From Candidatus Dormiibacterota bacterium (GTDB lineage: Bacteria; Chloroflexota; Dormibacteria; Aeolococcales; Aeolococcaceae), in the NCBI GenBank assembly GCA_036495095.1, contig DASXNK010000200.1:1-64000 (forward strand): DNA of 64,000 nucleotides. The letters are read 5' to 3'. Numbering within the stretch: position 1 is the stretch's first letter; each line of letters opens with the position of its first letter. Position numbers and translations under genes: made by a program. Shown here in pieces: positions 41,654-48,964 of this stretch. The notes beneath the pieces were generated by a model. The model had not been told where the DNA came from. It saw only the letters and a list, made by a program, of their open reading frames with translations, and made no database searches.

Positions 41654-42485
41654 CCGGAGCCGGGCGCAGCGCGATCTCGAACTCGACGGCGAACGCCCGC
41701 CGTGGGGCGGCGACGCCGGGCAGCTCGGTGGGCCGCGGGGTGACGACGAGCTCGGGCTTCACCGCGCCGATGACGTCGTCCCCCAGCCAGGGATCGCCGG
41801 CGATGAAGAGCATCGTGGTCAGCGCCTCGTGGCCCTCCGCGCTCGCCTTCACGTGGATGTGCGCGGGCCGGTTGTCGTGCCGGCCCAGCGAGGTGAGGAG
41901 CGCCAGGACCGGGCCGGCGGTGGTGGCGATCCGGTACGGGCCGGGCACCACGGTGCGCACCTCGTAGCCCCCCTGCGCGTCGCAGCGCACCCGCCCGCGC
42001 AGGTTGCCGTCGGGTTGGGCGGCGTCCTGGTTCTCGTAGAGACCCTGCTGGTTGGCCTGCCAGATCTCGACGATGGCGCCCCCCAGGGGCGTGCCCGACG
42101 CCGCCTCGACGACGCGTCCGCGGAGCAGCAGCGCGTCGTCCCCCTGGCCGGCGTGGTCGAGCACCGCGGGGGTGTCGACCAGGGGCGAGCCGGGCCGGTA
42201 GAGGGGACCCTCGACGTTGCTCGACGTCGCCCCATCGGCATCGGCGGGCTGGCCGAGCGCGTCGACCAGGATCGAGGTGTGGGTGATGTCGCTCAGGAGC
42301 ATGAACTCGTCGGCCCTGCCCACCTCGGTGAGGAAGCCCACCAGGGCGTGGAGCTCCGTCTCGGTGAGGCGCAGCTCGCGGGCCAGCTCGTGGACGGCGG
42401 CGACGGCGCGGAGGACGCAGTGACGCAGCCGCTCGGTGGTCTCGGGGTCGGTGGTGAGCCGGGGAGGAGTGGTCGCAGCGGTCAT
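41619..42485 (-). CDS. Intradiol ring-cleavage dioxygenase, probably hydroxyquinol 1,2-dioxygenase
   Basis: The 288-residue enzyme has the N-terminal helical dimer domain and the Fe(III) ligands of the intradiol family: Tyr in EGPLYRPG, Tyr in PGPYRI and two His in RPAHIHVKA. It cleaves an ortho-dihydroxylated ring between the hydroxyls. The gene follows a maleylacetate reductase gene by 22 bases on the same strand, which is the usual partnership for hydroxyquinol (1,2,4-benzenetriol) cleavage; catechol is the alternative substrate. AGGAGG lies about eight bases before ATG 42485. Confidence 0.88.
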   Translation of the reverse strand: MTAATTPPRLTTDPETTERLRHCVLRAVAAVHELARELRLTETELHALVGFLTEVGRADEFMLLSDITHTSILVDALGQPADADGATSSNVEGPLYRPGSPLVDTPAVLDHAGQGDDALLLRGRVVEAASGTPLGGAIVEIWQANQQGLYENQDAAQPDGNLRGRVRCDAQGGYEVRTVVPGPYRIATTAGPVLALLTSLGRHDNRPAHIHVKASAEGHEALTTMLFIAGDPWLGDDVIGAVKPELVVTPRPTELPGVAAPRRAFAVEFEIALRPAPATSKSPSGARP

Positions 42486-42507
42486 CTCGTCGCCTCCTGG
42501 ACGGGTG

Positions 42508-43596
42508 TCAGCTCGGCCGGGCAGCGGGGCTCGCGGCCGGCCGGCTGCCGCGAAAGGCATCGTCGAGCATCGCGCGGATGCCGCTCCGGCCGCCGGCGAG
42601 GGGATCGCCCTCGCTCGCCGCGGCGATCCGGTCGGCGGCCTCGTCGAGAGCGTCGGCGGGCATGCCGACGGCGGCGAGCGCGGTGGGCAGGCCCATCGAC
42701 GCGGCCAGCTCGAAGAGCGCCTCGGCCGGCTCGCCGTCGAGCACCGAGGTGAGCTGCGCCATCGCCGCCGGAGCGCGCGGCGACACCAGCGCGACCGCAT
42801 GCGGGAGCACGATGCCGTGGGTCTCGGCGTGGGGCAGGTTCCAGCCGCCGCCGAGGACGTGGCAGGTGCGGTGGTGGATGCCGCCGCCGACCTGGGCGAG
42901 CGCGGTGCCGGCCAGGCAGGCCCCGGCGAGGCACTCGGCGTGCCCGTCGACGTCCCCGGGGTCGGACACCACCCGCGGCAGCCCGCGCAGCAGGCGGCGC
43001 ATCCCCTCGAGCGCCAGCGCCGAGGTGATCGGGTTCGCGGCCGCCACCCAGAGCGCCTCGGCGCAGTGGGCGAGCGCGTTCATGCCCGACGCGGCCGCGA
43101 GCCGTGGCGGCATCCCGGCGCAGAGCTCGGGATCGTACACGACCGCCCGGGGGAGCACCCGGAGGTCACGGCCGGTCTGCTTGCGGCCGTCGCGGGTGCG
43201 TCCGTGGATCGGCGTCATCTCCGACCCCGAGTAGGTTGTCGGGACGGCGACGAGGGGCACGTCGAGGGCGAGGACGACGGCCTTGCCGAGGCCGGTGGCG
43301 GAGCCGCCACCCACGCTGACCACCGCGTCCACCGCCGCGGCGCGGCCGCGCTCGGTCGCCTCGGCGGCGATGAGGTCGGGGACGTGCTGCGCGGCGCTGG
43401 GGACGACGCCGGCGACCCGGTCGCCGAGCTGGGCGGCGATGCTCGCGAGCGGGGCCGCGGTCGACCGGCCGCCGCCGATGAGCAGGACGCGCCGGCCCCC
43501 GAGACGCTCGACCTCGGCGCCGACCCGGCCGAGGGCACCGCGTCCGGAGACCACCCGCGCGGGCAGCGCCTCCCAGGTGAACTCCCGGATCACCAT
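42508..43596 (-). CDS. Maleylacetate reductase (iron-type alcohol dehydrogenase fold)
   Basis: The 362-residue protein has the nucleotide-binding phrase VSVGGGSATGLGKA, AVPTTYSGSEMTP and metal-region SGMNALAHCAEALW and HHRTCHVLGGGWNLPHAETHG. These match maleylacetate reductases of the hydroxyquinol and resorcinol pathways, which use NADH to make 3-oxoadipate. The ATG at 43596 has no strong ribosome site; similarity starts there. It lies between an FAH-family gene and the dioxygenase, forming a likely three-gene catabolic operon read leftward. Confidence 0.88.
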   Translation of the reverse strand: MVIREFTWEALPARVVSGRGALGRVGAEVERLGGRRVLLIGGGRSTAAPLASIAAQLGDRVAGVVPSAAQHVPDLIAAEATERGRAAAVDAVVSVGGGSATGLGKAVVLALDVPLVAVPTTYSGSEMTPIHGRTRDGRKQTGRDLRVLPRAVVYDPELCAGMPPRLAAASGMNALAHCAEALWVAAANPITSALALEGMRRLLRGLPRVVSDPGDVDGHAECLAGACLAGTALAQVGGGIHHRTCHVLGGGWNLPHAETHGIVLPHAVALVSPRAPAAMAQLTSVLDGEPAEALFELAASMGLPTALAAVGMPADALDEAADRIAAASEGDPLAGGRSGIRAMLDDAFRGSRPAASPAARPS

Positions 43597-43646
43597 CCGA
43601 GCCTACTCGAACCGGCCCGCGGAGCTGGTCCTGAGGGATCCCGGGG

Positions 43647-44513
43647 TCACCGCCGGCCGTTCCGGCCGTTCCGGCCGTTGCCGACCAGGGGGTGGCGCAT
43701 CTCCCCCACCCCGGTCACGTAGCTCTCCAGCACGTCGCCGGGGCGCAGATACCGGGGTGGGGTACGCACGGCGCCGACACCCGCGGGCGTGCCCGTGAAG
43801 ATCAGGTCGCCGGGGCGCAGGGTGACGATCTCCGAGAGACGCCCCACCAGCTCGGGCACCGTGAAGATCATCGACGACGTCCGCCCTCTCTGGAGCTCCT
43901 CGCCGTTGATACGGCAGCCGAGCTCGAGGTCGTCGGGGTCGGGGAGCTCGTCGATGGTGACGACCGCCGGGCCGATCGGGCCGAACCCGGGGAACGACTT
44001 CCCGAGGCAGAACTGCGGCGCCGGCGGCCGATGCTGCACGTCGCGCTCCGACAGGTCCTGTCCCACCGTCACCCCGGCGACCACCGACCAGGCGCGCGCG
44101 GCGTCGATCCGGTGGGCCTCCCGGCCCACCACCACCACCAGCTCCACCTCCCAGTCGACCCGGTCGCTCGGCAGTGCCAGGGTGGTCCAGGGGCCGGTGA
44201 TGCAGCTGGGGAACTTGGTGAAGGTGACAGGGTGATCGGGCAGGTCGAGCTCCGCCTCCTCGGCGTTGTCCCAGTAGTTCAACCCGATGGCGAAGATCTG
44301 CCCGGGACGCGGGACCGGGGGGCGCAGGTTCTCCGGCGCGTAGGCCGCCGCCGGCTGCGGCCCGAGCGCGGCCGCCCAGTCGACGAACCGGCCCCAGTCG
44401 GACCAGACCGACTGGGGGTCGGGACCGAACCTCCCCGCGCTGGCCGCAGCGACATCCACCGCCCCCTCGTCGGTGAGCAGCGAGAGCCGTCCCCGCACGT
44501 TCGCGACACGCAT
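43647..44513 (-). CDS. Fumarylacetoacetate hydrolase-family protein
   Basis: The 288-residue protein has the FAH-family core: FAIGLNYWDNAEEA, FTKFPSCITG, VDWEVELVVVVGREA with acidic metal ligands, GQDLSERDVQ and GDLIFTGTPAGVG. Members hydrolyse or decarboxylate beta-diketo acids or isomerise ring-cleavage products. As the first gene of the dioxygenase/reductase set it may act on another ring-fission product. The C-terminus carries an odd NGR NGR NGRR run coded by tandem 9-base repeats near 43655-43680. ATG 44513 has GGGGTGA about seven bases upstream. Confidence 0.85.
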   Translation of the reverse strand: MRVANVRGRLSLLTDEGAVDVAAASAGRFGPDPQSVWSDWGRFVDWAAALGPQPAAAYAPENLRPPVPRPGQIFAIGLNYWDNAEEAELDLPDHPVTFTKFPSCITGPWTTLALPSDRVDWEVELVVVVGREAHRIDAARAWSVVAGVTVGQDLSERDVQHRPPAPQFCLGKSFPGFGPIGPAVVTIDELPDPDDLELGCRINGEELQRGRTSSMIFTVPELVGRLSEIVTLRPGDLIFTGTPAGVGAVRTPPRYLRPGDVLESYVTGVGEMRHPLVGNGRNGRNGRR

Positions 44514-44627
44514 CACAGTCACCCCGTTTCGAGGCGCTCCGACCGGCTCCTCTCGCCTCGCTACGAGCATGCGCCGGTGCCGAAATGAATGCATCACCCG
44601 AGCGAGTAGTCGCGCCGCTGCGGCCCC

Positions 44628-45158
44628 TCAGGCCAGTGGCGACACCGGTTCCGCCTCGTCGTCGCCCGGCCGCGGCGGCGACGTCCACGGTTCCGTCCCG
44701 CCGGCCTCGACCAGCGCGGCGAGTTTCGCGAGCGCCATCCGTGTGCCGGTCTCGTTGTCGGCGGGCGGAACCCCGCGGGGGATCCCCTCGTGCACGATCA
44801 GGACATCGGTGCCACCGCCGTCCGCGTCGGTGAGCGTCGTGGTCATCGTCATCACGCCGCGCAGCTCGGGATCCGCGGTCTCGAACTCGAGCACCTCGAC
44901 CACCTGCCGGTCGGGCAGCAGCCTCACGAAGCGGCCGTGGTAGGTGTCGGTGTGCGCCGCCGTCTTCCCGGTGCCGTCGTGCGCGTCGTAGCTGAGCGAG
45001 ACCCGGAACGCGCCACCCTCGCGGGCGTCGAACTCGTGCACCCGGCTGGTCATCCCCGCCGGCACCCTCCACCGCGCGATCGCCTGTGCATCGAGCAGTG
45101 CGCGATACACCACCGCACGTGCCGCGTTGATGCGACGGGTGGCACGGGTCGAGCTCAT
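44628..45158 (-). CDS. SRPBCC (AHSA1-like) domain protein
   Basis: The 176-residue protein has the START/SRPBCC pattern of AHSA1-like proteins: INAARAVVYRALLDAQAIARW near the start, then EGGAFRVSLSYD, VEVLEFET and TMTTTLTDADGGGTDVLIVHEG. These helix-grip folds bind hydrophobic ligands; no reaction can be stated. ATG 45158 is preferred because the family starts with a short tail before the first motif. It is upstream of the FAH-family gene on the same strand but separated by about 115 bases. Confidence 0.85.
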   Translation of the reverse strand: MSSTRATRRINAARAVVYRALLDAQAIARWRVPAGMTSRVHEFDAREGGAFRVSLSYDAHDGTGKTAAHTDTYHGRFVRLLPDRQVVEVLEFETADPELRGVMTMTTTLTDADGGGTDVLIVHEGIPRGVPPADNETGTRMALAKLAALVEAGGTEPWTSPPRPGDDEAEPVSPLA

Positions 45159-45315
45159 GGCCTCATTCCAGCGCCGCTCCCACCGCAGACCGCACCTCCC
45201 GGCTGTTCCTCCGCGCCGAGCCGATGGTAGCAGCGGGCGTGTCATCGGTGACCGAAGCACGACGGTCCGCCCAGTTCCGGGCAACCATGACCACTACGCG
45301 CTGCGCCGGGACCGG

Positions 45316-45717
45316 TCAGCGAGCGTCCAGGCACACCTCGATGAACACGATCTCCTCGTCGAGGGCGTCGATCTGCTCCGCGACCACGGCGACCGGCGCC
45401 TGGCCCTGCACCGCGTCCTCGAGCAGCTGGATGCAGTCGGTCAGCGCCAGGCCGGCGGCGTCACCGACGCGCGCGCACCGGGGCAGGTGCGCCTGCAGCG
45501 CGTAGGCGTACGCCAGCTGGACGTCGGCGATCACGTAGGCGGCGTGGCCGGCCCTCCGCGCCCGCCCGTACCGGCGCCGCGCGTCCCTCAGCCAGCGGGG
45601 CTGGCTGGGGGCGCCGGACACGGCCGGGGACGGCTCTCCGATCGCGGCCGTTCCGGGGTCGCCACCCCGGGGCGAGATCCTGCGCTCGTTCGTGGGCCAG
45701 GCTCCCAGCGTCGCCAT
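45316..45717 (-). CDS. Hypothetical protein, C-terminal helical domain
   Basis: The 133-residue protein has a Pro/Arg-rich N-terminal half and a helical C-terminal half with ADVQLAYAYALQAHLPRC and CIQLLEDAVQGQAPVAVVAEQIDAL split by a short loop. There is no signal or membrane helix and I recognise no family. GGAGGAG lies five to six bases before ATG 45717, a good start. The first 130 bases lie inside the 3' end of the BTAD regulator gene in another frame, so the two are tightly linked. Confidence 0.6.
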   Translation of the reverse strand: MATLGAWPTNERRISPRGGDPGTAAIGEPSPAVSGAPSQPRWLRDARRRYGRARRAGHAAYVIADVQLAYAYALQAHLPRCARVGDAAGLALTDCIQLLEDAVQGQAPVAVVAEQIDALDEEIVFIEVCLDAR

Positions 45718-47774
45718 GCCGTCTCCTCCGCGGTCGGATCCCCTGCTCCGGGTCGCATCCTCACCGTCGCCGTTGCAGCGACGTTGCGCCGCGAACGCTC
45801 CGGTCGGACGGGGGCCAGCCCCACCGCCAGCACCGCCGCCCCGGCGCGGCGCGACGGGCGGGCGAGCCGGGCGGCGCGCCGCCGGCGGCTGGCCTGCAGG
45901 GGCTCGGGGGTGGTGTCCACCAGCACCCGGCGGATCACCGGGTTGGCGAACCGGACGCGGGAGCCGACCGCCTGGACCAGGCCCATCCACAGGGCCCGCT
46001 CGACGCCGCGCGCGGCGTGCTCCAGGCTGGTCTCGGTGAGGTCGGCGAGGACCTCCACGTCGAAGCTGTCGTCGTCGAGCGCGGCGGCGACCCGGAGCAG
46101 GTGCTCGACCTCCGCGCCCGCCCGTCGCACGCACCCGAGCACGAGGTCGCAGGCGGCCTTCGAGGGCTGCCGCTGCGTGGTCCACGGGACGTGGCGCGAC
46201 GCCTCGTGCAGCATCTCGCTGGCGAGCAGGGCGTGACCCCCGGTGGCCTCGTGGACCTGGCGGGCGATGTCGGGCACGCCGAGGTGCCGGGCGAGCTCCT
46301 CCACGTCGACCTGCCGCAGCGGGCCGAGGGGGAGGTGGTCGGCGATCCCTGCGAGGGCCGCCTGCACCGCGTCGTCCTCGCCGTGCCGCGCGGTGACGAG
46401 GAGGAGGAGGTGGTGCGCCCCGGCCGGGCTCGAGCGCAGCCGCGAGGCGATCAGGTGGAGGGCGCCGACGGTCGCGACATCGGTGGCGTCGGCGTCCTCG
46501 ACGATGAGCATCAGCGGCGTCCGCGCGGCGATCCGCAGGATGACCGAGACCATCGCCTCCAGCGCCCGGGTGCACTCGACCCGGGCGCTGACCGGACGCG
46601 ATCCCTGATCGCCGAGCAGCGCGACGACGTCGGGCATCGGGCTGCCCTGCTGCCCCGGCCACGGAGCCACGGCCTCGCGCGCCCGGTCCGGCGGCAGCTG
46701 CTCGAGGCAGCCCCGCACCGCGTCGACGAGCGGCTGGAGGAACAGCGACCCGGTCGCCTCGTGACCACGGGTGGTGGCCACCATCCCGCCGGTCTGCTGG
46801 GCGAACCGCTCGAGCTCGGCGGCGAGCCGGGTGCGGCCCTGGCCCCCGGCGCCGGTGAGGAGCACGGTGCGGGAGCTGCCGGCGACGGCGTCGCTCCAGG
46901 CGGAGGTCAGGTGGGCGAGCTCGCGCGCGCGTCCCACCAGGAGGGCCTGACCCCCCGGCTCGGCACCGGGTGCGCTGGGGAGCGCGGGGCCGGACTCCTC
47001 CGGCAGCGGCTGGGACCGCAGCAGGGCGTGGTGCAGAGCGCGCGACTCCGCCGACGGGCCGATGCCGAGCTCGTCGGCGAGGACGGTGTTGAGCCGCCGG
47101 TGGGCATCGAGCGCCGCGCCCAGCCGTCCGGCCGCGTGGTGGGCGCGCATCACCGCCCGGTGCGCCTCCTCGTCGAGCGGGTCGGCGTCGACGGCCGCCT
47201 CGGCGGCGGACAGCGCTGCCGAGTGCTCGCCGAGGCGCAGCGCCGCGGTCCACTGCACCCGCCGCGACCGTCGCACCAGCCGTTCGGCCTCGCGACGGGC
47301 GGCGTCGACCGGCACCGCCTCGTCGTCCTCCCCGCCGAGGCGGCCCGACCCGAGCAGCTCGAGCGCCTGCGCCGCCGCCAGCCCAGCGAGCGGCGACCTC
47401 GCGGCGGCGGCCTGCACCTCCGCCTCGCGCACCATCGCGGCCGCCTCGTCGAGGTCGACGGTGCAGCCGTCGCGGTCGAGGGTGTAGCCGGTGGGTCCGC
47501 CGCGGATGCGGCCCCGGCCGAGGGCCTGGCGCAGGCGGCTCACCAGCGACGCCACCACCCGCGGCGCCTGGTCCGGCGGCGCGTCGGTCCAGAGGGCGTC
47601 GACGATCCGGTGCACGTCGACCACCTCGCCCCGATGCAGGACGAGGAGGCGCAGCAGCGCCGCCGCCCTGCCGCCGGGCAGCGCCACATCGGATCCGCGC
47701 GCCGTTCGCACCGTGAAGCGGTTGACGAGCGTGATCTGGATCGCATCCGCGGGCTGGATCTCGGCGGTCGACAT
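45588..47774 (-). CDS. AfsR/SARP-type regulator: winged helix, BTAD and a degenerate ATPase domain
   Basis: The 728-residue protein has an OmpR-like winged helix (about 12-100, with PGGRAAALLRLLVLHRGEVV), a BTAD helical domain (105-250, with HRAVMRAHHAAGRLGAALDAH) and an AAA-type ATPase region from 275. The P-loop reads GAGGQGRT (308-315), with Arg314 where a Lys is expected; the Walker B region MLIVEDADATD is normal. The C-terminus after about 620 is Arg/Pro-rich and overlaps the next gene. Such proteins switch on nearby metabolic or secretion genes. The start ATG at 47774 lacks a strong ribosome site. Confidence 0.85.
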   Translation of the reverse strand: MSTAEIQPADAIQITLVNRFTVRTARGSDVALPGGRAAALLRLLVLHRGEVVDVHRIVDALWTDAPPDQAPRVVASLVSRLRQALGRGRIRGGPTGYTLDRDGCTVDLDEAAAMVREAEVQAAAARSPLAGLAAAQALELLGSGRLGGEDDEAVPVDAARREAERLVRRSRRVQWTAALRLGEHSAALSAAEAAVDADPLDEEAHRAVMRAHHAAGRLGAALDAHRRLNTVLADELGIGPSAESRALHHALLRSQPLPEESGPALPSAPGAEPGGQALLVGRARELAHLTSAWSDAVAGSSRTVLLTGAGGQGRTRLAAELERFAQQTGGMVATTRGHEATGSLFLQPLVDAVRGCLEQLPPDRAREAVAPWPGQQGSPMPDVVALLGDQGSRPVSARVECTRALEAMVSVILRIAARTPLMLIVEDADATDVATVGALHLIASRLRSSPAGAHHLLLLVTARHGEDDAVQAALAGIADHLPLGPLRQVDVEELARHLGVPDIARQVHEATGGHALLASEMLHEASRHVPWTTQRQPSKAACDLVLGCVRRAGAEVEHLLRVAAALDDDSFDVEVLADLTETSLEHAARGVERALWMGLVQAVGSRVRFANPVIRRVLVDTTPEPLQASRRRRAARLARPSRRAGAAVLAVGLAPVRPERSRRNVAATATVRMRPGAGDPTAEETAWRRWEPGPRTSAGSRPGVATPERPRSESRPRPCPAPPASPAG

Positions 47775-47885
47775 GGGGCACCAACTGCGATGGTTGTCAG
47801 GTTGGATTGAGCATCGCCTCCACGCCGAGCCCGTCGCATCCGCGGGGACCCCGGTGGCACCCCAGTCGATCGCCCGGTGGTGCCG

Positions 47886-48854
47886 TCAGACGATCTCGGG
47901 CGAGGGTCCGCCGACGCTCACCGCGTCGCCCATGATGTCGTCGATGCGGCCGAGCACCTCGTCGTCGAGGTCGAGCTCCGCGGCGGCGACGGCGTCGTCG
48001 ACGTGGTCCGGGCTGCGGGTGCCGACGATGGCGACGTGGACCGCCGGATTGGCCAGCGTCCAGGCCACGGCCAGGCGGCTCACGCTGACGCCGAGCTCGT
48101 CGCGGGCGAGCTGCTCGAGGGCGGCGACCACCTCCAGGTTGCGCCGGTAGGGCTCGCCCCGGAAGACCGCGCTCCGGGCGCGCCAGTCGCCCGGCGCGAA
48201 GCGGTGGCCGGCGCTGAGGCGGCCGCCCAGCAGACCGTGGGCGAGCGGGCCATAGGCGAGGACGCCGATGTCGTGCCACGCCGTGTAGGGCAGGACGCCA
48301 TGTTCGATCTCGCGGCGGAACAGGTGATACGGAGCCTGCAGCGTCTCGACCGGGAGCGAGGCGCCGAACGCGTCCATCTCCTCGGGGCTGAAGTTCGAGA
48401 TGCCGGCGTGCCGCACCTTCCCCTCGGCCACCAGCTCGCCGACCGCGCCGGCGGTCTCCTCGAACGGCACCCTCGGATCCGGCCAGTGCACCTGGTAGAG
48501 GTCGAGGTGGTCGGTGTCGAGGGCGCCGAGGCTCGCCTCCACCCCCCGCCGGATCCACGCCGGGCTGGCGTCCCGCACGATGCCGTCGCCGTGGGGCCGC
48601 AGCCCGCCCTTGGTGGCGATGACCACCTGGTCGCGCGGCCGCCCCTCGAGCGCTCGGGCGAGGAGCCGCTCGGAGGCGCCGAAGCCGTATCCCTGCGCGG
48701 TGTCGAAGAGGGTCACGCCCCGGTCCGCGGCGCGGCGGATCGCGGCGATCGCGGCGGACTCGTCCGTCGCCCCCCAGTCCCCGCCGAGCTGCCAGGTGCC
48801 GAGGGCGACACGCGACACCATCAGGTCGCTCCGTCCGAGCCTGATCTGCCTCAT
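47886..48854 (-). CDS. Aldo/keto reductase (second)
   Basis: The 322-residue protein has the TIM-barrel AKR pattern: LGTWQLGGDWG, catalytic Asp/Tyr in FDTAQGYGFGASE, Lys in IATKGG, His in YQVHWPDP and NFSPEEMDAF. It is close in type to, but distinct from, the AKR at 19045. It should reduce an aldehyde or ketone with NADPH. GGAGGA lies five bases before ATG 48854. It lies between two large regulator genes on the same strand, with about 110 bases on each side, so it may be a target of one of them. Confidence 0.88.
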   Translation of the reverse strand: MRQIRLGRSDLMVSRVALGTWQLGGDWGATDESAAIAAIRRAADRGVTLFDTAQGYGFGASERLLARALEGRPRDQVVIATKGGLRPHGDGIVRDASPAWIRRGVEASLGALDTDHLDLYQVHWPDPRVPFEETAGAVGELVAEGKVRHAGISNFSPEEMDAFGASLPVETLQAPYHLFRREIEHGVLPYTAWHDIGVLAYGPLAHGLLGGRLSAGHRFAPGDWRARSAVFRGEPYRRNLEVVAALEQLARDELGVSVSRLAVAWTLANPAVHVAIVGTRSPDHVDDAVAAAELDLDDEVLGRIDDIMGDAVSVGGPSPEIV

Positions 48855-48964
48855 CGCGTCCTCCGACCGAAGCCGTCCGATTTCGTCGCGCCTTGATCGT
48901 CTGGACACGCGTTGCAGCCATGTTGCAGTGATCCACCCCGAGACCGGGACGGGGTCGCGAGGCC

